A stretch of DNA of 64,000 nucleotides from Pinus tabuliformis (lineage: Eukaryota > Streptophyta > Pinopsida > Pinales > Pinaceae), in contig CM062811.1 of NCBI GenBank assembly GCA_031772625.1, positions 651,746,871 to 651,810,870 on the forward strand. Direction: 5' to 3'. The position numbers were made by a program, and so were the translations under genes. Positions 1 to 9,729 of the stretch are shown here, piece by piece. The first letter of the stretch is position 1. Each line of letters opens with the position of its first letter. The notes under the pieces are model-generated. The model was not told where the DNA came from. It saw only the letters and a program-made list of their open reading frames with translations, and did no database searches.

Positions 1-1483
1 TCGGCCTCCTGAATTTTCACTCACTTGAAATTTCAGCCTCCTGAAATTTTGCTCTCATGAAATTTCGAATGTGTGGAGAGAAAGGCGCCCAGAAATCCAT
101 ACCCAATCAATGAGGAGAGAGAGATAGAAGTGTGAAGATGAGTGTATCCAAATGAGGCTAAGGCATCATGTATTTATAACAAGCGTTGAGGATGAATAGA
201 CATGATTGTTGGGCTTCTGAGCCTACATAAGTTTGTTGGTCGACCTTGACAATTTGTTCATAATCAAAATAAATTCATAACTTCCTTTGTACATGTCAAA
301 ATCGGATGATATTTAGATCAATCCTACACCTCTCGAAAAGAGGAATCTAAGAAAAATATTAGTTGTCATAAATAAGATGACCCATGTGAAGTTTGGCCCT
401 AGTTGCCAAATAACACCTTCCCTTGGGAGCTGGAAGCACCTAATAGGGTTGACTACTTAGCCACCCCTACAAAAGTGGGGAACACCTTTCCATACTTGCT
501 TTAGTTAGATATTTGAAAGTGATCTCACTTTGGAGTATGAAATATGCCCTTAACACTTAAGTGTGGTCCACTTAGATGCATTTATGATCTTAGTATCTAA
601 TTAATGGTTGTTTCAATCGAGTTTGAGTTGGCTTTTCCAAGTGGTCCAAAGTAGTAAAGGCCTTCAGGGCACCCTACTCCCCATAATGACCATGCCATAC
701 ATTACATTCCAAAGAGCATGATGACTTTGAAAAATGTAGTGTGGCCTCCTTTTGGGAAAGTGTTTCGCCTTTTGATGAATTGAGTAGTTCATATACATCC
801 CATAGCACCCCCAAGAGCTAGAACATTGGGTTTCTCTTACCTAGCATGGAGGATTCTTGATGATATGCCAATGGACCCAACGTGTCCCCAGGTTGGCCTT
901 GACACCACTTGATGGGCATGCCATGATCCACGGCCCAAATGAGGATGATCATCCTTAGGATGATTGAGGAGCGCTTGTTGCACCTAATGGATCACTAACA
1001 TTGGAGAGAGGAGGCACCACATTGCCCACTTGACACCTAAGGAGATGATATGTGGCACCTATATCTATATTTTGGACCCTTGGAGTTGCTTTGATGCATG
1101 ATTTGGGGATTTTCCTCAAATGGAGGATAATGATGATGCTTGAAGACATTTTGAGCCTTGACTTTGCCTTGATAGAGCATTTGGAGCCCTAAAAGTCCAT
1201 GACTTACATGTGTGGGCTTGTCTTGGCATATTATGTTGTAAAGCTAGTGTATTGGCTTGTAACCCAATTTTACTTTTTTCCACTCAAAAATCAAAATTGT
1301 GTAGGGGCTTTTAGTAAGAAATTAGAATAGGTGGAACTCATATAAATAGAGGATCGCCTCTCTCATTTTGTTCATCATCACTTGTGGAAAACTCAACCTC
1401 TCTTAGAGAAATCGACCTAGCTATTTACATGTGTAGGCTTGTCTTGGCATATTATGTTGTAAAGCTAGTGTATTGGCTTATAT
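1..1483. other. intergenic DNA, no gene recognised
   Basis: No reading frame here resembles a known protein, and stops are frequent in all frames. The first 70 bases carry a short imperfect repeat of a 'cctcctgaa...tgaaatttc' motif. A segment of about 55 bp beginning 'acatgtg' at 1206 recurs at 1437, a spacing of 231 bp. The second copy lies just before the start of the exon-module repeat at 1484. Otherwise nothing is visible. Confidence 0.7.
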
Positions 1484-1490
1484 TCATGCC
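1206..1490. repeat. direct repeat, copies about 55 bp, spaced 231 bp
   Basis: About 55 bases starting at 1206 ('acatgtgtgggcttg...') recur almost unchanged at 1437 ('acatgtgtaggcttg...'), ending near 1490 where the module-bearing repeat starts. The intervening 175 bases include the TATA-like site. Confidence 0.8.
1341..1350 (+). promoter_or_regulatory. TATA-box-like sequence
   Basis: The sequence tataaataga is a good match to the plant TATA consensus, and a C/T-rich stretch follows 15 to 40 bases downstream. It lies between the two copies of the 231-bp-spaced repeat and upstream of the exon-like modules beginning at 1551. It could be the core promoter of the unrecognised module gene or of an old transposable element. 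No transcript evidence is available, and a chance match in AT-rich DNA is quite possible. Confidence 0.3.
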
Positions 1491-1550
1491 TTCAACTCTC
1501 TAGTTTAACTTTTATTAGAATTATAATATTTTATTTCGTATCTACATCAA

Positions 1551-1627
1551 ATGGTTGATTTCAGTGACCACATATACGTAAAATACAAAATGGATTATCA
1601 GCATTCATATAACAAAGCTAAAGACGA
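1551..1627 (+). other. exon-like module a, 77 nt (left copy)
   Basis: A 77-nt block begins ATGGTTGATTTCAG and is followed directly by a donor-like gtatgt. Read from the ATG it is open throughout (MVDFSDHIYVKYKMDY...). It is preceded by 'tatctacatcaa' rather than a clear AG acceptor, unlike its three sister modules. The same length and the pattern M-x-x-[SF]-x-E/D...V-x-x-K-M-D/E recur at 1718, 2049 and 2213, so this is one member of a repeated exon family. No known protein family is recognised. Confidence 0.5.
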
Positions 1628-1717
1628 GTATGTTTCACATTATGATTGATTGTTGCATTGAACTCTCCAATTTAACTTGTAAAATGATTCTAATATCTTA
1701 TTATGCATCTATTTTAG

Positions 1718-1794
1718 ATGGCTTTTTCTAGTGAGCACGAGTAAGTGAAACACAAAATGGAATGTTTATCTTTATATAGCAAACTCTAGATGAG
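1718..1794 (+). other. exon-like module b, 77 nt (left copy)
   Basis: A 77-nt block preceded by 'attttag' and followed by gtatgt, so it has both splice-site-like borders. From the ATG it reads MAFSSEHE, stop, VKHKMECLSLYSKL, stop. It has two in-frame stops and appears decayed, but the residues around the stops match the other modules. Another frame (TGG...) is also partly open, so the true coding frame is uncertain. Confidence 0.5.
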
Positions 1795-2048
1795 GTATGT
1801 TTGGTGTAATGAATAATTATTTGTTTTGAATTATGCTTTCCATTACAATCTGTCTTTATTTTAACGTTATTCACGCCACCTTTTTTCCTTTCAGCAGGGG
1901 AAAGGACAACACTGTAAAGATAATGTGAAAAGGGGAAGTTTGCAATTTTTTGTTTGTTGTTGTCTAAGTTTTTCTGAAGTTCATGCCTTCAAATTCTCTC
2001 ATTTGAGTTTTATTATAAATATAATATTATATTGTGTATCTATCGCAG

Positions 2049-2125
2049 ATGGCTTGTTCCAGTGAACAAAAAATTGTGGAAGACAAAATGGATTGTCCTG
2101 TTTTATATCGCAATCTCAAAGAAAG
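2049..2125 (+). other. exon-like module c, 77 nt (left copy)
   Basis: A 77-nt block preceded by 'tatcgcag' and followed by gtgcgt. From the ATG it is open over its whole length (MACSSEQKIVEDKMDC...). The +1 frame is also open (WLVPVNKKLWKTKW...). It is the best preserved of the four modules in the left copy. Function unknown. Confidence 0.5.
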
Positions 2126-2212
2126 GTGCGTTTCTTATCACAATTAATTATTGCGTACTCTCAAGTTTAAATTACATAATGATTCTAATATCTTATTGTG
2201 TATCTTCTATAG

Positions 2213-2287
2213 ATGGTTTGTTTTGATGAGAAAAAGAAAGTGGAATATAAACATCGTCCATCGATATGAAACAAACTCTAGGGAGTT
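2213..2287 (+). other. exon-like module d, about 75 nt (left copy)
   Basis: A block preceded by 'ttctatag' and followed by a donor-like gtgttt. It reads MVCFDEKKKVEYKHRPSI and then a stop. Its right-copy counterpart at 4534 is one base longer and open past that point (MDCFDEQKQVEHKQHPID), so the stop comes from a 1-bp deletion. Confidence 0.45.
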
Positions 2288-2823
2288 GTGTTTCCTATAA
2301 TGAATAATTGTTGGTTTTGAATATGTTTAACACTACAAATTGCGTGTATTTTAAGCTTATTTAGCCGACCTTTTTTCCCTTTCAGCAGAGGACAACAAAT
2401 TGCAGGAGAGATGATGTGCATAGGGGGTGTTTGCAAAATTTTCTTTGTTTTTATCTTCGTGTTTTGTTTTGTTGAGTTTGAGCATGGACATGCTGTGTTG
2501 TACTCGTTTTTTGTTGTTTGGTCTTGGTTTCGTTTGTTTGGTGTCTTGTAATCTTCTTTTTGTTTGTTTGCTTTTTTTTTCTTTTAAAGTTTTTTGCAGT
2601 TTGGTCTTGGTTTCGTTTGTTGGGTGCGGAAACAAAAATGAAGGACACAGTCAAAGAAAATTGAGGTTATTGTTCATAAATGAAGGTGAGTCGACATTTC
2701 TATATGCAATGCACTTCACTTAAAAGTATCTTTCGCTACTTTGTAGCTCTATTTATTATCTTTTCAAATTATTATATGCTTTAGCTAAGCTCTCATAGTC
2801 GACTATATTCATCCCTTTTGTGT

Positions 2824-3340
2824 AGTGAACAACTACAATTGTATGTTCTACACAAGTCAAGTGGTGAAGACACACTAGACATTCTACAAACATGACATAG
2901 AGGATGGGTGAGGCATACTTTTCTCTTACACAATACTATTGTCGTTTAATACATTGAAATATTTGTTAGTTGCACAATGATTTATTATTTTTTCATGGTT
3001 TTGAGATAGCATGATCTTGTTCATGGGTGTGAGATCTAAGATTTTTCCTAGAACTTTGATATGAAAAAAATGGAAATGTTACATTGGGTTCACATGTTCA
3101 GGGATTATTGTTCATGATTGTCCTTGTCATAATATTAGCCAAGGGAAGGTAGTTATGTGTATGGTTGATTCATGACTGTATATTTATTGTTTAACCTCTT
3201 GTGGTTTATTTGTGATCTCAGATATAATATTACTTTGTGCAGTGAATGACTACAATTGTATTGTCTGCGAGGGTCGAGTGGAGAAAATATCTTAGGAAAT
3301 GTAGGTGCAGCGCAGAAGATGGGTGAGTGATGTTTTTTTC
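2824..3340 (+). other. paired downstream modules f1 and f2 (left copy)
   Basis: Two related blocks follow the 77-nt modules. Around 2824 a 'tgtag|tgaacaactac' block reads SEQLQLYVLHKSSGED; around 3239 a 'tgcag|tgaatgactac' block reads SE, stop, LQLYCLRGSSGEN. Both are preceded by an AG and both are followed, about 85 to 90 bases on, by 'gatgggtgag'. The shared residues (SE.LQLY...SSGE) show they are duplicated exons of the same unknown gene. The empty LINE target (2923-2940) lies just downstream of f1. Confidence 0.45.
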
Positions 3341-3554
3341 CAACAAAATAGTGTTATTGTTATTTGTGTTGTCAATATTTTCTCCTTCTAGCATGGTTCT
3401 CGGGTAGTACGACTCAGATGATATACACAATATGGTATGTTTAATTTTTTTTTTTTCCACATCACACGCACACCCTCGCATAACATTCCCCCAGAGAGGA
3501 GGTTGTTAAGGTCAAGCAAGCAAGCATCTTGAGCTTTTGACCAATCAACCATTG

Positions 3555-3751
3555 TGCTAGTAGACAACACTAGGATTTTGGTTGTTCAATATGTTTAAAT
3601 ATGCCTAGATCCCTCTTACAAAATGGATTATTTCTCTTACTATAGCATTGATTGCATTATTTCGAGTAGAATTACATCTAGTTTAAAAACTTATATACTT
3701 TGAGATTTAGCATGGAATATAAATGGACTAGAATGAAGTTGGATCACAAGT
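3555..3751. other. spacer between the two module segments
   Basis: About 200 bases unique to this position, with no feature seen. It separates the left copy of the exon-module segment from the right copy. Confidence 0.6.
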
Positions 3752-4342
3752 TCATGCCTTCAATTCTCTAGTTTAAATTTTATTAGAATTCTAATATTTT
3801 ATTTCGTATCTACATCAAATGGTTGATTTCAGTGACCACATATACGTAAAATACAAAATGGATTATCAGCTTTCTTATAACAAAGCTAAAGACGAGTATG
3901 TTTCACATTATTATTGATTGTTGCATTGAACTCTCCAATTTAACTTTTAAATGATTCTAATATCTTATTATGTATCTGTTGTAGATGGATTTTTCTGGCG
4001 AGCATGAGTAAGTGGAACACAAAATGGAATGTCTATCTTTATACAGCGAAGTCTAGATGAGGTATGTTTGGTGCAATGAATAATTATTTGTTTTGAGTTA
4101 TGCTTTCCATTACAATTTGTCTTTATTTTAACGTTATTCACGCCACCTTTTTTCCTTTCATCTGGGGAGAGGACACTACAGTAAAGATAATGTGAAAAGG
4201 GGAAGTTTGCAATTTTTTGTTTGTTGTTGTGTAATTTTTTTTTTTAAGTTCATGCCTTCAAATTCTCTTGTTTGACTTTTATTATAAATATAATATTATA
4301 TTGTGTATCTATTGCAGATGGCTTGTTCCAGTGAACAAAAAA

Positions 4343-4446
4343 TTGTGGAAGACAAAATGGATTGTCCTGATTTATATATCAATCTCAAAGAAAGGTGTGG
4401 AAGACAAAATGGATTGTCCTGATTTATATATCAATCTCAAAGAAAG
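4343..4446 (+). repeat. 52-bp tandem duplication within module c
   Basis: The block beginning 'gtgtggaagacaaaatgg' at 4395 repeats the preceding 52 bases of module c and its donor site. It is absent from the left copy (2049-2130) and present in copies B (about 29613-29664) and C (about 53266-53317), so it arose after the left/right split and before the large amplification. Confidence 0.85.
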
Positions 4447-5243
4447 GTGTGTTTCTTATTACAGTTAATTATTGCGTACTCTCAAGTTTAACTTACATAA
4501 CGATTCTAATATCTTATTGTGTATCTTCTATAGATGGATTGTTTTGATGAGCAAAAGCAAGTGGAACACAAACAACATCCCATCGATATGAAACAAACTC
4601 TAGGGAGTTGTGTTTCCTATAATGAATAATTGTTGGTTTTGAATATGTTTAACACTACTAACTGCATGTATTTTAAGCTTATTCAACCGACCTTTTTGCC
4701 TTTTCAGCAGAGGACAACAAATTGCACTAGAGATGAGGTGCAGAGGGGGTGTTTGCAATTTTTTCTTTGTTTTTATCTTCGTGTTTTGTTTTGTTGAGTT
4801 TGAGCATGGCCATGCTGTGTTGTACTCGTTTTTTGTTGTTTGGTCTTGGTTTCGTTTGTTGGGTGTCTTGTAATCTTTTTTTGTTTCGTTTTGTTTTTTT
4901 TCTTTTAAAGTTTTTTGCAGTTTGGTCTTGGTTTCGTTTGTTGGGTGTGGAAACAGAAATGAAGGAAGCAATCAAAGAAAATTGAGGTTATTGTTCATAA
5001 ATGAAGGTGAGTCGACATTTCTATATGCAATGCACTTCACTTAAAAGTATCTTTCGCTACTTTGTAGCTCCATTTTTTATGCTTTCAAATTATTATATGC
5101 TTTATCTAAGCTCTCATAGTCGACTACATTCATCCCTTTTATGTAGTGAACAACTACAATTGTATGTTCTACACAAGTCAAGTGGTGAAGACGCCCTAGA
5201 CATTCTACAAACATGACATAGAGGATGGGTGAGGCATACTTTT

Positions 5244-5261
5244 CTCTTACACAATACTATT
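5244..5261. repeat. LINE1 target-site duplication, 3' side (copy A)
   Basis: The 18-mer ctcttacacaatactatt abuts the poly-T (poly-A on the minus strand) of LINE1. The identical 18-mer lies at the far end of the element (11259-11276) and occurs once, without a LINE, at 2923-2940. In copy B the pair is 30463-30480 and 36480-36497; in copy C it is 54116-54133 and 60131-60148. Confidence 0.93.
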
Positions 5262-5508
5262 TTTTTTTTTTTTACGGAAACGGTTATGGAGTGCTTATAT
5301 TAATCTTGGCTTGAATGCCAAAAATCTGATTACATTATGAGTTTCTTTGCCCTGATGTATCTCACTGCTAAGGAAGAGAATGCAGCTGAAACTTGCAGAT
5401 TTCTTCCTTGGAAAGGCACCCATAGAGTCGATTTCAGATATTTTCCCCCACTTGAAGATACAAACAAATTTGTTTAATAACAGACAGTAGAACATGGCAG
5501 CAATCAAT

Positions 5509-8500
5509 TTATGGAATGGGTTCCCATGATTCTTCTTCATCTTTCAACTTGACCCCGACAGAGAGTAGGGCAGATTTATTGGCTTCGATGTCCAACTTTT
5601 TATTGTGGGTTCTCAACACATGGTAGTACTTCAAGTTCTGAAAATTGTTTTTCAAACCTTTGATCCTAGTAATAAGCATTGCTAGGTTAAGTTCCAAAAC
5701 TGGAGTATTGGAAACCATTGCGTTTATAATGACCTGCGAATCGCCTATAACAATTGCGTCATTTATGTCCAAATCTTTGAGGATCTTGAGTCCTTGGAAG
5801 AGGGCCAAGGCCTCAGCTTGAATGCTAGTAGAATATCCAAGTCCCCAAGCATAGGAGAGAATTTTTTCCCCAATTTGATTTAGAACAACACCTCCTGCAC
5901 CAACTTTTTCCGGATTTCCCTTTGCTGCTCCATCAAAAAAGAGGAAGTGCCTTGCTTGCGATTTAAGCCAATCTTGAATGTCATTCTCAGGTTTCCTTAT
6001 TTTCCAATCTTTAATAGTAGGGGCTTTTCTGGCTGCTGGATGAAATTGAAGTTCTAGAGTTGATCCCCATGCAATGTCCTGTTGACTGAGATTGGAGTCG
6101 TCTTTTATATCAGTCAAGCACTCCTTTATGTGGCATTTAATCTTGGCTTCTAAGACTTTGTGGCTCTGCTTTGTATTTCTAAAAATTCTTCTGTTATGTT
6201 CTAGCCATATCTGCCAACAGATAATCTTTGGGAGGACAGCCCATGCTGATTTAATAATCAGGTTTTTAGGGGGTGAACCTAGATATCTGTTTTCCCATTT
6301 AGAGAAAAGTTTAGAAGTGGAGCAAGTAAGAGTGAAATTAGGATCCAAATCTTGGATAAAGAAAGACTAGATCTGCCTGGAGAAGCTGCATTCTAGAATT
6401 AGATGAACTACTGTCTCTGCGTTTTCATTGCACAGTGAGCAGATGGAAGGGCCGTGGAATCCTTTCCTCTGCAAGTTGTCATAAGTTAAGATTTTGCCAT
6501 GACAGAAAATGCAGGCAAAGAAATCCACCTTGGGCCATGAAGACAATCGTGAGACACCTTGCCAAGGAGCTGGATCAGGGGGAACGTATGGCCTCTCATT
6601 CAGTTTAGCGTACCCCAAGGAGACTGCGTATCCTCTGGCTTTCGGCCCCCAGCCTTTCACATCTCTTTTCCTCGAGTGTGTGGGCGCCAATCCGTGCAGG
6701 GAGTTGAGCAGCGTGGTCCATTCGGAGGTCAAGTTATCCGACACCTTTATATGTTTCCAGCTTGCCCATACCAAGTCGTTCCAGCATGAGATATCCCACA
6801 GCGTTCGCAGTCCCTCTCTGTCCATCCAGCAGCGCGGCGAGCTAATGGAGACTCTGTCTTCTATTGGTTCCTTATTCATGATTTTGTCCGTCTAGATGTT
6901 GATTTTTTTCCTGTTGTCTGGGATCCAGTAAGAGTGAGTGGTAATGAGAGGGACAACTCTGGCATATATTTTGAGAAATGATGAGTTTGGCAGATGGATC
7001 ACGTTTTCTAAACATCTGGATCTTGGTCCTCTGAAATATTTTTTCCATAGCGCCTTTTGGGCCCAGCCAGGATTGGGCGTAATGATCCTCCAAATGATTT
7101 TTGCAGCCATTGCCACATTCTGTTGACAAAGATTTTTAAAATTTAGACCACCCTCCCACAGTGGCTTGGAGATGGTTTCCCAACTGATAAGGGGGATCCT
7201 TTTTCATTCTGTTTTCTTCCCTTCCAAAAGAACCTCCTTATGTACTCCATTTTTTTTAGAATGGATGTCAGAGAAAGAAGCCCAGCGAATTGAAATAGAG
7301 GCAAGTTGGTAAGCACTGATTTAGTTAAGACTGTTTTTCCAGCAGTATTCAGCCAGGAGTATCCCCAGGCTTGAATCTTAGGCTTGAATTTTTCCAGCTG
7401 AGGGAGCCATTCTTTGCTTGCAAGTCTCTTGTGAGATACAGGGAGGCCCAAATATTTAAAAGAAGACCAAGAAGTGGAAGCTACAAAGCCCAAACATCTA
7501 GAAATGGCAGATAGCAGTCTGGGCGTAATATTCCAGCTGAAAATGTGGCATTTGCTCTTATTAACAACGCTGCCTGAGGCCTCACTAAAATCATCCAGAA
7601 CCGCTTTGAATTTTGTGGCAGAAGAGATAGAGGCAAGACCCAAAAGCAAAGTGTCATCCACAAACAAGGCATGATTAATATTTTTGATCCCTCTTGCAAT
7701 ACACAGTCCATTAATTTCTTGGTCTTGCATCTTTTTGTCTAGCAGGAAGCTAAGAACTGAGGCTTGGATGACAAAGAGCAGAGGGGATAGAGGAAACCCC
7801 TACCTAAGTCCTCTCGAAGCTTTAAAAAAGCATGTGGCTCTTCCATTAATAAGAGGAGCAATCCATGGCTCCGAGACGCATGCCCAGATCCATTTAATGA
7901 AATTTGCTCCAAAACCAAACTTGCTCATAACATTTAAAAGAAAGCTATGATTTACTCGATCAAAAGCATTTGCTAAATCAAGTTTAATCACCATACCTTC
8001 CTCTTTTCAGAGGAGACATGAATGAATTGCCTCTTGTACCAGGATGAAGTTGTCCACGATTTGCCTTCCTTGGGTGAAGCCTCCTTGATTCTCTGGAATT
8101 ATTTTGGGAAGAATGAACTTCAGTCTATTTGCAATTACTTTGGTGATTAATTTGTACCTTGTGTTGCATAGGAAAATCGATCGGAATCTACTGAATTTAT
8201 TGGCACCTTTTTCCTTGGGTATGAGGGCTAAAAATGCAGAATTAGTACTGCCTCCTATTTTCTGTGTATTTTGAGATTTTTGAACCATTTTGAGGAGGTC
8301 CTTTTCAATAATCGGCCAGCAAGCTTGAAGGAATCTAGCAGAGAAACCGTTCGGCCCAGGGGTCTTATCCGGGTCCATATCAAAAGAGCCTTTTTCACTT
8401 CATCTTTAGTGACTTTGGCCTCAAGAGATTCATTCATTCGCTGAGTAATTACAAAGGGTATATTATCTAGCAGATCTGGATAATGGCTTGGATCCTTGTC

Positions 8501-9729
8501 TTCACTATACAAGTTTTGGAAATGAGCAAAAGTTGCTTTCTTTATGTGATCAAAATCCTTATGGATATCGCTCTCTTCTTTAATCTCTGAGATGGTATTG
8601 AAGCATTTCCTTGCCTGGGCTTGTTTGTGGAAAAAAGCAGTGTTCCTATCCCCTGCTTTAAGCCAGAGGTTACGAGATTTTAATCTCCAATACTCTTCTT
8701 CAGCTAAGCAGGCTTTGTGGTAGCGTTGTTGCAACTGGGCTTCTTGATCTAATAAATCCTTTGTGAGCATAGCGTTCTCCATACCATTTTGATGGGAAAC
8801 AAGAGCGGCTTTAATGGTTTTCCTTTCTGTAGCCGGATTGGACAGCATTTTGGCCCATCTTTTTAGAGCTCTTTTCACCCTACTGAGCTTTTCCTCCCAA
8901 ATATAGAATGGTGATCCTTTAACTCGTTGATTCCAACATTCCTTGACAGTTTGCATGAAGTCTGGCTCCTTTACCCAGAGAGGGCTGAATCTAAATGGAA
9001 TAGGGCCCAGATCAAGGTGAGCTAGGAGTTCTAGCTTTATGGGCTTATGATCAGAGATGCTGCTAGCAAGAATATGCATTCTGGGCTCTAAACCTAGCAA
9101 CAAATAGGAACTTTGAATAATAAATCTATCTAGCCTGGCAGCAATGTGTCCAGGTCCCACTCTTTTATTAGACCAAGAGTACTTACCGGAAGAAGGTTTG
9201 ATGTCCAGCAAGTCCCAGTCTTGCACTATGTCCTCCACCCATTCCCTTGCCGGGTCTCTAACTACGTTGCCTCCCCTTTTTTCTGATGGATGAAGAGTGA
9301 GGTTGAGGTCGCCAGCAATTATTATATTTTCCAGGTTTGTCAAATCTGCTTGGTGTCTTATAGAGTCCCAACAGTCTTTTTTTCCCCAACATTGACTGGA
9401 GAGTAAACATTGAATAGACAAAACGTTTCCTTAGTGTCCAAGTTCTGCATTTTCAGCAACAACCAATGAGTATTCCTAGCCTCAAATAGGACTGTAAATT
9501 TATTGGCATTCCAAAGAGTGCCTATCCCTCCTGAGGCACCCCGGGCAGAGATTGCTCTTGCTTCACTTTTATTCCAAAGTTTCTTGCTTGCTTGAAGGAA
9601 GACTATGTCTTCCAGCTTTGTCTCCTGGACGAGAAGTAAGTCTGGGGTTTCTGTCCTGATTAGGCTTCTGATGGCTTCTTCTTTAGCTTTGCTCCCCATA
9701 CCTCTGCAATTCCAGGAGATGACCTTCAT
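5509..9729 (-). pseudogene. LINE1 ORF2 (endonuclease-RT-RNase H), broken (copy A)
   Basis: Encodes the enzyme that nicks the target and copies the element RNA. In order: APE-type endonuclease from 9729 (ISWNCRGMG, VQETKL, GDLNLTL, SDHKPI); a linker; RT (KTPGPNGFSARF, KLDLANAFDRVNH, HALFVDDTLLLG, YLGLPVS); zf-RVT (CIFCHGKILTYDN...CSLCNEN...H...C) near 6400-6500; and plant RNase H (FFDGAAKGNP, QAEALALFQGL, IGDSQVIINAM) near 5950-5650. Total length of about 1,400 codons is normal for plant L1. Frame changes occur near 9376 (A7 run), 8375 and 7140. Stops occur at 8007 (TGA), 7800 (TAG in RGLRQ, private to A and C), 6893 and 6367 (both Trp to TAG relative to LINE2). The RT box is FVDD instead of FADD. 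Confidence 0.9.

Larger units (their letters stand above)
1484..3554 (+). repeat. upstream (left) copy of the exon-module segment
   Basis: This segment is collinear with 3752-5261 plus 11277-11900, offset about 2,268 bp at its left end, and both start with 'ttcatgccttcaa'. Homology ends on the right at 'caatcaaccatt'; beyond that point the left copy runs into unrelated spacer and the right copy into the TOPLESS-like pseudogene. The left copy lacks the LINE, so it preserves the empty insertion site at 2923-2940. Internally it is a tandem duplication of about 500 bp (1551 vs 2049; 1718 vs 2213). I do not recognise the gene it derives from. Confidence 0.85.
3752..5261 (+). repeat. right copy of the exon-module segment, first part (copy A)
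   Basis: This is homologous to 1484-2940. It carries 77-nt modules at 3819-3895 (a), 3985-4061 (b) and 4318-4394 (c), and a 76-nt module at 4534-4609 (d), followed by f1 at 5145-5216. Each has the AG|ATGG left border (except a) and a GTATGT or GTGTG right border. A private 52-bp tandem duplication at 4395-4446 extends module c. The large array unit begins at 3915, between modules a and b, so module a is absent from copies B and C. The segment is interrupted at 5261 by LINE1 and resumes at 11277. Confidence 0.8.

Noticed and set aside
4600..4975. Lys/Thr/Gln-rich open frames on the minus strand (also 2357-2654, 29819-30194, 53472-53847)
   Set aside because: They are readings of T- and GTTT-rich intron-like sequence between modules, with low complexity and no homology.
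6092..6895. Plus-strand open frames of 92 to 133 codons across LINE1 and LINE2
   Set aside because: They lie antisense to well-supported ORF2 domains and have no recognisable motifs; their repetition only reflects the repeated LINEs.
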